The position numbers and the translations under genes were made by a program. DNA of 64,000 bases from Drosophila persimilis. Its lineage: Eukaryota; Arthropoda; Insecta; Diptera; Drosophilidae. Shown here piece after piece: positions 13,113-24,165 of the stretch. Under the pieces are notes generated by a model. It saw only the letters and a program-made list of their open reading frames with translations, had not been told where the DNA came from and did no database searches. The stretch's first letter is position 1. Every line of letters begins with the position of its first letter. The DNA is taken from positions 11,036,001 to 11,100,000 of the forward strand of contig NW_020825298.1 of NCBI RefSeq assembly GCF_003286085.1. Direction: 5' to 3'.

Positions 13113-14129
13113 CTCGCCGTGAAATAAATATTTAAGATAATGAAGAGCATCCATCATAAGCGAAAACCTTGTGAAAGGTAGATTTCTGTCTCATTTTGTT
13201 GTAAGTTTTTCACATTTAATTTTTTGTTTAATTAAAGAAAAACCCAATGAACAATGCAAAAGCCAAGACACTTTTCCATGATTTATGAAAGAGATGTATT
13301 TTTACGCGAGACAGAAATAGAAAGTTTTTCAAGCAAAAATAACTAGAGACTGAAACTGAAACCGAAAAAAGTGTGGCTTTTAACAATTACAAAAGCGAAA
13401 GAAAGTGAAAAGCTTGCCGACTGTCGTCCTCCCCCCCTCTAAATAGCTCTTTCAGCAGCTGCTCCAAAATGTAATTGTAATTGGCATCTGAAAAAATACA
13501 CCACCAACAAATCCTAATCAAGTGTGACCAGAGTGGCGGAGAGGCGCGGGGCAAAAGTCTGATTATGGCAACAGAAAAGAGAGAAAAGAAAGAGAAGAGA
13601 AGAGCGAGAGAAGGAGGATGTTGAGGGTGAGATGAAGACTGAGATTGAGACCCCATCATCGTCACATGCGTAAAGCTCATTTCATTCATGAGGGAAGAGG
13701 CCGGTCTGCTTCTCCTCCCTTCGGCCTGCCTGCCTGCCTCCCTGCCCGAAACCGAAGCAAACTTTCAGCTCAAATTTCGAAATTTGAAACGCAGCAAAAG
13801 TGGAGGGATAAAGAGAGGGGGTGGGAGGGGGAGAGGGCTACTACAAAAAGATAGAGCGAGAGAGATGTCAAAGAGAAGCCTACTGATAGATGGAGTTTCA
13901 TCTTTGTACAGTGGCCATCCATTGATACGCTGTCGTCGACATTCACCCATCCTCCAATGGCCTCATCAAACACTAGTCTCCCACTAGTCCCCCTCCCCCC
14001 CCCACCCTTTCGCACATCCACTCCGCAAACACTACTCCGATTTCCCCTTCAATTTCCCTCGCGATTTTCCCATCCCCATCCCAGCAAAAAATCAATGATG
14101 CGCAATAATTAGCGCAACGCAACGCCGCT

Positions 14130-14420
14130 CACTGGTTCCTCTGGAACTCTAACCGAGCCGAGCCGTTCCGATCCGATCCTCTGGCGCGACGGCGGCCGCA
14201 TTCCGCCCAACCGCATTCCGCACTTTGACGTCTTTCAAATCAAAAACAGACGCCGCTTCCTCGCACACACTCGCTGGCTGGAAAACATTTCCCTGTTTTC
14301 CGTTGCAGTTGTTGGAAAGCAAAAGCAAAAGCAAACCGAAACGATTTTCCCTATTTTCCGCACCATTTTTGGTCCGAAAAATTAGCAAATTTTCGCCAAA
14401 GCAGCAGAATTTTCAGTGTC
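14130..14420 (+). promoter_or_regulatory. GC/CpG-richer island, possible enhancer or alternative promoter
   Basis: The stretch from about 14130 to 14280 is conspicuously CpG-rich for this intron (CCGAGCCGAGCCG, GGCGCGACGGCGGCCGC), with a TGACGTC word near 14226 and a TCAGTG initiator-like word near 14411. It lies about 1 kb after the first ratchet point. No good downstream donor was found, so an alternative first exon is not demonstrated. It could equally be an enhancer or neutral sequence. Confidence 0.2.
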
Positions 14421-14617
14421 TATAGGTATCCCAGGTGTCCCTCTCTCTGTCTCTCTCTGTCTCACTTGTTCTCTTTCTTTAAGCTTATTGGCTATGAAAG
14501 GGGGGTAGAGGGTGAATTCTCTAGTCGATGGGGTATAGGCATTTCAAATGCAGATTGAAGAACTACCAAAATGTTCCGTCTAATCAAAAATAGTAATTAG
14601 GAGTTTCGTGTAGTTTT

Positions 14618-15171
14618 TAAACTAGTTCCTAATGTTCCCGTTACTTTGGAACTAGTTCCAATGGGAAATTCACCAGAGAACTAATGGCAAATATTTTTCT
14701 AGTTGTAGGATTGGTCTATGAATTTTTTTTTGGTATTAGATCTCACAAAAAACGAATGATTGAGGAACTAGTTCATTTTTTCTTTATTAAGAATACCTTG
14801 AAAGGCCTTGAATTTTTAGGTTATAAACTTTTAGGATCTTTAAACTTGTTTTCATGGTTCATGGATGGCTTAATGAGCTATCGGAAGGAATGAATGAGCT
14901 AGTTCAATTAAGGAACCAAAACATGTTAAAAAAGGCTCTATTTTAATGAACTAGTTCCCAAAATTGTCTTTAGTGGTGAAATTTATAACTGAATGAGCTA
15001 AAGTTCACGGTTCAATGTACTAGTTCCAGTCGCTATCGTCACAAGTGCAGTTTAGTTAATTTTCAGTGAAATCCCCTCCTCTTTAAACCTTTGAAATGGG
15101 CCTAAAAAAGTGAAATTGAATTTCCATTTGAAATGTTTGCAATTTCCATTCAAGGTTCGATGAACCAGTTC
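14618..15171. promoter_or_regulatory. Homotypic cluster of GAACTAGTTC palindromes
   Basis: Eight copies of an inverted-repeat decamer occur in 555 bp. They start near 14620, 14648 (perfect 12-mer GGAACTAGTTCC), 14765, 14896 (GAGCTAGTTC), 14948, 14994 (GAGCTAAAGTTC, degenerate), 15017 (GTACTAGTTC) and 15162 (GAACCAGTTC). Spacing is irregular and the intervening sequence does not look duplicated. The half-site ACTAGTT/ACCAGTT fits the Grainyhead consensus WCHRGTT, so a Grainyhead-type element is one reading. A decayed satellite is the alternative. Confidence 0.45.
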
Positions 15172-15467
15172 CGTAAATCACAAATTGGAAATGCACTCTC
15201 TCTCTCTCTATCGCTCTCTCTGTCCCTCTCCGTTTGTGACCCACTTCTATCAACCCAACAAAATTCTCGCATAAACAATTGACCCATGGCCCGTGGCCCG
15301 TTGTGGCCCCATTCCCCCCCCCCCATTGATCCCCTCTTGGCCCAACGCTAACCGCAAATGCACAGGCAATAAAATGGCTCATCTGTTGGCCATCGTGTGC
15401 GGACGGACGGGATTTCGATTCAGGATTCACGATTGGGGGTACACTGACGCCACGCCATGCCACCAAG

Positions 15468-15486
15468 CCCCCCCCCCCCCCCCCCC
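15468..15486. repeat. Poly-C run (19 bp)
   Basis: A homopolymer C run of 19 bases is seen. Homopolymer lengths in an assembly are error-prone. Confidence 0.9.
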
Positions 15487-16196
15487 GTTTTGAATGTTTG
15501 CCAAATGCCAAGCATCATCATAATAATTATGGCAAAAATCGTCGGATTTTTCGAAAGAGGAATGGAACGGCACGGCACGGCACGGATTGGCAGGGCTAAA
15601 AGGGTGCTGCCACTTTAAAAATGGCTGCCAAACATTCGATGGTTGAAAGGAGTGGGCTGGAGAGGAGACCTGCGGTGAGGGGATCTGCCAGCATTCGATG
15701 GAGAGAGCAGATTCCGGCCGCATGCAAAACCACAATTTCATACAAAATTTCACAAGGGCCCCGTGCCCGGTGTCCCGCCTACTCGTTGCAGCCACCTCCC
15801 AATCATGGAATCACCTCCCCATCCCCCCCACCTACTCTTCTGGATGTGTTGTCCTACATAAATGCATTTTTCGGAATGCGTGTCGCGTAAAATTTTACCC
15901 AGTTTTCCTGTTTTTTTTTGTTCACGAACGTTTTGGCAGGCGCATTTCTCGTTTTGGTGGCATCCCAGCAACGGGTGACTGCCAATTTGCCTGCCACTTT
16001 GGCAGCAGGTCCCCCCCCCCCATCCCCCATCCCTTTGACTCCCTTTCTGTTGTTGTTGTTGTTGCATGTCCTTCTGCTGCTGCTGCTTCTGGAGTTGTTG
16101 TTTCTGGAAGCAACAAACAAACAAGTGTGACATACAAAATGCTTTTCCAACAAAATGGAGTGGGTAAAAGGATGATCAGCGAAGGGCAGAGTCGAA

Positions 16197-16212
16197 GGGG
16201 GGGGGGGGGGGG
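16197..16212. repeat. Poly-G run (16 bp)
   Basis: Sixteen consecutive G lie on the host sense strand. Such a run could form a G-quadruplex or bind G-tract splicing factors in the pre-mRNA; this is inference. Confidence 0.9.
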
Positions 16213-16579
16213 CCCTGTAAAGAGCGGACTAAGTGGAAAGGGGTGGGGATGAGTGCAAAGAGGGGGAAGAGCCTGGGGCTGGGGGTCACACACACATCCG
16301 CTGTCCTTTTTTTACGTACAACTTTCTTCTTCTTTTTTTTGGTTGTCATTTTTGCCACATAAACTCGATAATTTACACGTTTTTTTTTGAGAGAACTGTG
16401 GCGCTCCACAGAAAACCCCTACCACCCTCCTCCTCTGGGGTTTAAGCCCTTATGGACCACCCGTGGCCCATCGTCAACTCCCACCCGCCCATTTTGTCCA
16501 CCCACTTTGGGAGTGCATCGCCAAAAACACGACGCCAATACATTTCAATTTATGCTTTTTGGTTGACATTTTATGGGTT

Positions 16580-16995
16580 GTTTCGGTATGTTTTTGTATT
16601 TTCGCAGTATTTTGTGGTATATTGAGTAGTTTTTAAAGGACTTTACAGATGCATTGTCCCTCACAGCAGGATATAAGCGAGTGTCGCTCTGCCACAACGA
16701 CCTCCAATTAATATGTACCCTTATATTTCTTTTTTGGGGAGCAAAAAAGGTATTTTCTGGCATGGTTTTTACATAAATATGTTCTGGTATATTTTTTAGA
16801 ATTTCATAATATTTTTAGGATATTTTTCAGTATTTTCCAGTATCGTTTTAAAGTATTTTCTGATATCTTTTTACAGTACTTTCTGGAATAGTAAACATTA
16901 CTGCTTGAACAGTTAATATATAGTATTTTGGTATTTTCTAGTATTCTAATTTTTAAAATTTACTGGTATTCTATAATATTTTCTGGTTCCCTACT
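16580..16995 (+). repeat. Degenerate TAGTATTTTC array
   Basis: TATTTTC/TAGTATTT words recur about every 15-30 bp in AT-rich sequence. The orientation is opposite to the 2.4-2.8 and 23.9-24.2 kb arrays. No coding or terminal repeat structure was seen. Confidence 0.65.
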
Positions 16996-18039
16996 ATCTC
17001 TTATCGAAGCAGAATCGCTTTCGTTCATTCCAGAGAGGGCTCTCAGTCATATATTTTCTAGATCTTTTCCGCTTTCCCCGAGAATTGAGCTCCGCTTCCT
17101 GTAAATCTACCATTCACTTGTCCCAAATCGAAGATTTATCATCGAAAACACCTCCCCACACAGGCAGATGACAATCTCAGCCACACTTTTACTTCGCATT
17201 TTAAATCCCCCCTTAAACATTTTCCATTTTCTTTGCTCCATTTTTGTTTGGGTTGAATTTCCCTTTGGCCGTAATCGTAATCGTACTCGTACTTTTTCCG
17301 TATTGTGGTGTGATTGCATTTAGTTCTCTTTTATTGTTGCAATTTGATAAACTCAAAACTCAATTTTTGTGTGGGGGCTTCTGGAAAACCTTTTTCTTGT
17401 TATTTTCCCGTATTTTGTTGTTGGTGGCATTTCGGAAAACTGTGTGTCGTGATCGTTGTAATTGTGTTTGTGTGTCAAACTGTTGGCAGTTACTCACACA
17501 GAAGGCGTGTGGGGAGACTGCGAGATTGGGAGCGAGGTAGACGCAGACTGTGTGGCAGAGCTAGAGATTGTTGCACACAGAAAATGCACTTGCCACAAGG
17601 CTAGACTCTAGAGACGGGGGCAAAAGTTTTGAGCTGCTTTTGAGGGAAATTCTCATCATCGTCCAGGGGTTTTTTTGTCTGTATTTTTATGGGACACAGA
17701 AAGAGAGGCGCACAGAGATGGAGATGGAGTGTCTGCTTAGATTCCTCTGTCGCTCATCTCTGCTTTGCGCCTAATGACATTTGTAAAGAATAAGAGGAAA
17801 CATCATGTGAAACGTTGGAAAAACCAAACCAGCAAACAAACAGAAGGACAGAGAAACAGAGAGACCAACAGTCGACCGTCAACAGATTTCTATCAACTTT
17901 GGTTCGCTTTTGCGCTTCCTCTCGTGTGAGAAAAATGCGGCTTAAATGCATTTTCTAATGTTAATGCAACAACAACAGAGAATTTAGGTGAAATCTGTGG
18001 GAGCTGGTGGTTGAAGTAGACAGAAAATCAAGAACTCTA

Positions 18040-18245
18040 TTCATTTTTGTAGTATTTTCTTGTATATTCTTGCAAAGTTTCCAAGGAAATGTTCCTCTAC
18101 CTTAGGGCGAGAAATACAAAGGAGAAAATATGTTTGGTATTGTCTAGTATTTGTGGTACTTTATATTATTTTCTTGGTACTTTTCCAAGGAAATCTGTTC
18201 CTCTAGAACGAGAAATACAAAGGAATAAAATATTTTAACTCTTAC
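18040..18245 (+). repeat. Degenerate TAGTATTTTC words and a short duplicated block
   Basis: Two similar blocks (around 18075-18130 and 18182-18230) share AAGGAAAT...GTTCCTCTA...GAGAAATACAAAGGA, indicating an internal duplication of roughly 110 bp. TAGTATTT words link it to the tandem array that follows. Confidence 0.55.
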
Positions 18246-18540
18246 AGTATTTTTCGGTATTTTAAAGTATTTTCGGTATTTTTAAGTATTTTTCGGTATT
18301 TTAAGTATTTTTCGATATTTTAGTATTTTTCGGTATTTTAGTATTTTTCGGTATTTTAGTATTTTTCGGTATTTTAGTATTTTTCGGTATTTTAGTATTT
18401 TTCGGTATTTTAGTATTTTTCGGTATTTTAGTATTTTTCGGCATTTATTTTTAGTAGTTTTCGGTTTTTCTTTATTTTTTTGGCATTTTCAGTATTTTTC
18501 GGTATTTTATAGTATTTTTCGGTATTTTTGGTATTTTTTT
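18246..18540 (+). repeat. 18-bp tandem array, unit CGGTATTTTAGTATTTTT
   Basis: The unit CGGTATTTTAGTATTTTT is near-perfect for several copies in the centre (about 18310-18430) and degenerates towards both ends, giving roughly sixteen units. It is the most homogeneous member of the TAGTATTTT family in this window, which points to recent expansion. It ends about 110 bp before the Tc3-like insertion. Confidence 0.9.
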
Positions 18541-18655
18541 TTATTGTTTTAGTGAAATGACATTCTACGTCAGACCGAGAAATGAAATTAACACCTTCTA
18601 GTATATTGTTAAGATATTTTGTGAGAAAGGAACGACATTCGCTTATGGGAAACTA

Positions 18656-18679
18656 CCTTAGTAAAATGGCTATATGTGC
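18656..18679 (+). repeat. Left terminal inverted repeat of the Tc3-like element
   Basis: These 24 bp are identical in inverse to 20240-20263. The next base outwards is the TA target duplication. Confidence 0.95.
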
Positions 18680-19007
18680 AAAATTTATTTTCAATTTTTC
18701 TTAAAAAGTAATAGATGCTTGTTGGGTTTGACTATGCAGTTCTTATCTCTTATTGTTTTGCTCAGTTATGACAATTTTTCGTCTTCTTTGAACTCCATTT
18801 GTGGTACCATTAGCTTAGATAAGAGATCAAGCTCGCGCTCTACGTAGAAAATAGATATATGTGCAATCATGTCTATTCATGTTTTGAGAGTCGCAGTGTT
18901 AGCATCTTTTCAGTAAAAGTGACAAGCTGATTGATTCTGTACGTAAGCACTCATTATTGCTTCAAAGCAATACAAATTTAAAAAAAAAAATTCCATTTTA
19001 GTTAAAA

Positions 19008-20003
19008 ATGCCACATGGTAAATCATTTTCTGAGGAAGAACAGGGAAGGATCAAGAGAATGAAATTAGCCGGCATAAAAACTGGTCGAATAGCTTCGCTA
19101 ATGTATCGACATCAAAATACTATTTCAAAAATGTTCATAGATCCAGACGGTTACCGCATAAATCGTCGACTTGGCCCAGTATCAACCATAATAGAATTGA
19201 CAAAACGGCACTTGGGGCAGTTTGCAACTGAAGACCTAATGAGCTGCAACAAAATCAAGGCAGAACTCGGGTTAACAATCCCCAGGCAACGTGTGAGCCA
19301 AATTTTGAACGAAAATTTTAACCTGACATATCAAAAGAAAGCTGGCAAAGCTCCTCTAAACTAAACGTCATAATGATGCGCGCATGTCATTTTTGAAAAA
19401 CACAAGTTCAGGGACCCCGAATTAGAAAATTTCATTTTTAGTGATGAAAAAAAAATGAGTTTACACGGTTCAGATGTCCATCATAAATATTGGAGAGACC
19501 CGCGTCATCCACGGGCAACTTGCTACAAGCCAAACCATGGTGATGGATCGCTAATGATATGGGCTGCCTTTAGTGCTAAAGGGAGGTCTCCAATATGTTT
19601 AATATCTGGCCGGATGAATGCTCAAGCATAGATAGAATTGATAGATAGTGAACCTTTTTCATTTGCTGAGCATTTCCATGGTGATCAATAGACATTTCAG
19701 CAGGATAATGCGCCAATTCATGTTTCCCGGGCCTCAATGGACTATTTTGAGAACCACAATAAACTGTTGATTAAGTGGGCTTCAATGAGTCCGGACTTAA
19801 ATCCAATTGAGGATCTGTGGGGAATCCTTGCAGCAAAAGTCTATGCCTGTACAAGGCAGAACGATACATTGAAGCAATTAAAACAAGCGATAGTTGCAAA
19901 ATGGAACAGGATAGAAATAACAACACTAAAAAACTTTCCGAACTCAATGCCCAGTAGGCTGCAAAAGCTTCAGGAGCATAAGTTTAACTCCATTAATTAT
20001 TAA
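19008..20003 (+). pseudogene. Tc3-like DD34E transposase, inactivated
   Basis: The frame opens at ATG 19008 (MPHGKSFSEEEQGRI), the usual start for Tc3-type transposases, with two N-terminal helix-turn-helix regions (about residues 5-50 and 65-105) separated by a basic INRRLGP linker. The first 118 codons are open. A +1 shift near 19360 and a compensating shift near 19400 displace about a dozen codons. The catalytic core then resumes in the original frame with FSDEK (first Asp, codon 19443), QQDNA (second Asp) and SPDLNPIEDLWG (Glu, 34 residues after the second Asp). In-frame TAG stops at 19629-19631 and 19689-19691 break it again. The end is TAA at 20001-20003. A normal member of the family is about 330-340 residues, and this is about 331 codons. 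It is a dead copy of a mobile-element gene, not a host gene. Confidence 0.93.
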
Positions 20004-20239
20004 AAGAGTACATATTCCCATAAACTTGTTCCTTGGAAATTTTTTTCATACAAAATATTTTTTGCTGTTATACCCATTTTCTATGTGAAAAATGTACAAT
20101 TATTTTTTTTTGTTATTAAAAAAATTGATATTGAATTTCTTTATGCCTTTTTGTTTTGTACTTATTAACAGCTACCCAAATAAAAATATAAAATAACTCA
20201 AGAAAACACGTGTTGAAAAAAAACGTCATTCAAAGCAAT

Positions 20240-20263
20240 GCACATATAGCCATTTTACTAAGG
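20240..20263 (-). repeat. Right terminal inverted repeat of the Tc3-like element
   Basis: This is the reverse complement of 18656-18679 over 24 bp, followed by TA at 20264-20265. Confidence 0.95.
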
Positions 20264-22502
20264 TAGTACCTAGTTTTTACACGTTTCAGCATGTGTAGAG
20301 TTCGACAAAAACGTGAAATTGCTTCCAAGAAAGCGTTTTACATGACTCACAAGAGTCAAGATTGTAAGCTACGAGTATTGTATATCTTTACATCTTTAAA
20401 TTTCTCGCTTGATCTGCAAAATTCCCAATGAAATCTCTCTCTTGCCCCACCCACAACGTTACGAATTCGAGAGTATTCTTCGAAGAAGTAAGGCAAAGCA
20501 GAGGCTTAGTCAGTCAGTCGCCAATCTCGTCTCTGGTCTTAAACCAAAACTTTTTAGATGACACACATAATAATATTATGGTTTTATAATTATAATATAT
20601 TTTTTATGCGCGTTGCCTCGTAAAGAAGCCAAGCAACATTTCCGCTGATGAATCAGCAAACGAAATTGCAAAAGAAGAAACTTTGAAGCCGAGAAGATAC
20701 TCGTACGAGATACTTCCTCTGTTAAGAGCCCGGCTTTCCTACTTCCACGGCCACTGTAAAGTAGGGTCTGCGTGTGCTGTTAATGAGTCATGTTAATGTT
20801 TCCTGTTCTGATACTGAGTGTTGCTTTTTCGTTCCTTTTCTTACCCTTCTACGGATCTGTCTTCCATTTATACTGTTGTTTATTCTCTCTTCTTTCTTGT
20901 ATACTGCTGTTTCTTGTTTCCTTTATTCCTGTGGCAAGTCTTAACCAGCAAGAGGAGGTATTATTATCTTTAAAGTGGGGTATTTTGACTTGCGGGAGAT
21001 GTTTGTGATGCAGATTCTCGTCTGAAGTCTAAAAGGTAGTTGAATCATAGGAAATACCCATCGAAAGTGATGTAATTGGATCACCATATCATACAGAATA
21101 TACCTTAGGAACAGTTAGGAGCTGTTGGGACTCGAATCTCTGAGATCTATTAAAATCTATTAGGGTATCGATATCTTCGTTAAATACACCCTAAGCAAGC
21201 AAGAAAGGCTTGCTTAAATGTTGTAACATATTCTTCTTTTAATTTAACACAAAATGAGGTAGTGAAAAATATACTAAAACTGTGAAAATTTAATGGAGAA
21301 AAAAGTGGAGGTGCAGGTATTCCAGAGTTTCAAAAGCAGGTGCATAAAAGAGCTAAAGGAGTGCTGGAATGGGGGTGTATTTGGGGTGGCAAAAGGAAAC
21401 CATGTCAAGTCTGAAAATTCGTAAAGGTGGGCGGCGGTGGGGGCGTGGCTGTGAGTGTATGCCTGTCTAGCAGCCGCCCGCCAAAGAAAGAAGAAACTTT
21501 TTTTTTTTCGCCCAATCTTCTCTTAGTGCGCGTCATGCATAATAAGAGGTGGAAAATAGGGGGTGGTAAAGGGGGCACAAAGAGGGGAAAAGGAAGAACC
21601 GGGATAACGTGTGTGCTACTCACATGTGCGTAACAGAGAGGGGTAGTTGGAGAAAGGGATGGCACGAGGAGTGCATTCAAATATTAAAAAACACCTCGGG
21701 ATATGGCGGAGAAGAGTGAGAGGGGAGGAGGTGCCAGGCGAAGAGGATGTGCGGGAGGCGAAGAGAAAGTGTCATGTTGAGGGGGAGGGGATGATGTGGC
21801 ACTTATCCAAAATTAACTGCAGGTAAAAGTACCTGTACTCCTGCTCTGCTTTTCCTTCAGTATCTCTTTCTTTTTTCTCCTTTTTTTTGGTGGAAAGTGC
21901 ACGTCTGATGACATCTGAGAAGAGAGAAAAGAGAAAGAGAAGCGCAGCTGGACAAGAGATACCCTCTGGGCTCCCCCTGCCTCGCCTCCCTCCCTTCTGT
22001 GAGACCTAGACCCCTGTAGACCCCCTCCGTTTGGGGTCGCAATTTTCATTTGGCAAAGTGAAAAATAATTAAAAAGGCGTTTAAAATAGCAACAAAAATA
22101 AGTGGGCAAAAGGAAAAGCAGAGCTACAGGAAAAGCCCCAGAAAAGCGGTAGGGGAGGGGAGGGGTGAGGATTCCTAGAAAGAAGGAGCCGACAGCCCGA
22201 GAAGATGTCCTGCCGCACGGACGAGGCAGAACCCTTATGCCGTGGCGAGGCGAGGCGAGGCGTTTTGCGTTGACACTTTAAATCATTTTGTCGTTGGCGT
22301 TGGACCCGGGATATTTTAATTATTAAATGCAAAACGCGTGGACGCCCAGGATTTGCCACAAGCGGTGGCAGAAGAGACTCCTTGCCACAAGAGGCTGCCA
22401 CAGCCACAGATGCAGGACGGCAGGACGACGGCGTACACGGGAAACGGACGCCACGCGTGGAAATTGCAGAGAAGCCTGCGGTGATAACCCGCTCTCCTTT
22501 CT

Positions 22503-22515
22503 CCCCCCCCCCCCC
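22503..22515. repeat. Poly-C run (13 bp)
   Basis: This is a homopolymer C run followed by T-rich sequence. Confidence 0.85.
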
Positions 22516-23869
22516 TTTTTCCTTTATTTTAGAAAGGAAAAGCGAAATTAGAGCAGAAAGGGGGGCGGGGCGGGGGCGGGAAAACACCTGCTGAGATGTG
22601 GCAGGTGCAAGGAAAACCTAGAGACGCGCCTCCAGCTAGACTGTTTGCCAGGGATCCAGGAAGTATTTAGAGCAGCAGAAGGAAAATCAGCCAAATGCAA
22701 AAGGAAAAGCAGCCCAAGAAAATCCACAGAGGAGAAGGAGAGGGATGTGCAATGAGGCACAAAAAAAAAAGTGAAAAGAAAAGCCCGCAGAAAAGCGACA
22801 AAATCTAAACGCAAATGGAGCGACAAGGATGAGCCTGAGCCTTGGATAAGAAGGAAAATGAAGCCTGGGGGGGATGCGAAAGGAAAGAGGGGAAAGGTGG
22901 AGAAACAGGGGAGAGGGAAAATCCCAGGTAGTAGCCCCAGGATTTTTGTGTGCGGGGTGCCATAACAAAGTGTCTTCCTTTCACTCACAACGAGTCCAAG
23001 GATCCCGGCTTTCTCTACTTCTGCGTGAAAATGATGGACAACACAGAGAAGCTGTGCGGGTGGAGCTGTGGTTGTGGGTGTGTGCCCCAAGGGGCAGCGC
23101 CGCTTCGTGGAATCATTTTCTAATTTGTAACTAATTCCCGGAGCCTCCTTCGATGTAATTTTCTCCATAAATTATGAATTTATTTTCCCCACTTATTTTA
23201 TTTTTATTTTCTCTTTTTTCTGCTTCTGGAATTGGGAGAGTAATTAGCATAACTTTACGGCGGAGGAATCGAACTGGGAATTCTCTCTCTCTCTGGCGTG
23301 TCTTTGGTGACCTATCAAAAGCCTATCAGCCGTACATTTCATTTACATAATTCTATAAAAAACCCATTAGAGAATCCCAAAAATATCCACAGAAAGAACC
23401 AACCGAACGGCAGGCAATAAAATGACTAATTAACTTTAAGCGGCTTTTGGCCCCAGAGAGCTCTACCACTTTTGTTGCTTCTTTTGTTAATGATTACACC
23501 TGCTGCTCGCTGCCGCTGCTGCTGCTGTTCGATGCCATAGACTGCATATATCTCGTATAATATACAGTATGGTATGCCTTTAAGTCGTCTCGTATGTAGA
23601 TACGCATCGTAAATATCAAATTTTTCGAAGGCATTGATGGCGCAGGGGTTTCATAATCGCTCAAAACAAAAAAACCTGTCTGTCTGTCGTCTTCTCAACC
23701 AAAACAAAAAGTTTGGCAAGAAATGAAGGTTGTTTTTGGGGCTAAAGAAGCTCTGTAATACACTAACAAGTGGAAAGAGAACGATGGATAGATTATAGAA
23801 AATATTCTTCGGACTCTGAGAAAAGATGGATTTCAAATGGAGGAATCAAAAGATATTTATATGAAAAAT

Positions 23870-24165
23870 AGTAAAAACAAAAAATACCAGAAAAATACAA
23901 CATAATTCAATAACAAATACTTTAAGTAATACTAGAAAATATTATGAAAATACGAGAAAATACTATGATATATACTAGAAAATAATATCAAAAAATTCTT
24001 TAAAAAACTCGGTATAAAATACTAGGGAACTAAATAAACAACCTACCAAAAATACAAGAAAACTCTAAATAAAATACTAGAAAGTAGTGTAAAGAAATAG
24101 TAGTGTAAGAAATACTATACAAAATACCAGAACATAGGTTATCGAAATACTAGAAAAACTGAAAT
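23870..24165 (-). repeat. Degenerate AAAATACTAGAAAA array
   Basis: AAATACTAGAAAA-type words recur, in the same orientation as the 2.4-2.8 kb array and complementary to the 16.6, 18.2 and 34.9 kb arrays. Confidence 0.65.

Larger units (their letters stand above)
18656..20263 (+). mobile_element. Tc3-like Tc1/mariner transposon, 1608 bp
   Basis: The left end CCTTAGTAAAATGGCTATAT at 18656 is matched in reverse complement at the right end (to 20263), giving 24-bp perfect terminal inverted repeats that start CCTTAG and end with GTGC inwards. TA at 18654-18655 and 20264-20265 is the target duplication typical of the superfamily. The restored target reads AAACTAGTACC, a TA-centred palindrome. The element encloses one transposase gene with DD34E catalytic spacing, now broken. 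It is likely non-autonomous in its present form. The intact ends suggest moderate age. Confidence 0.95.

Noticed and set aside
22548..23168. 206-codon minus-strand open frame
   Set aside because: Phe/Leu/Ser-rich low-complexity translation of a purine-rich stretch; no recognisable domain.
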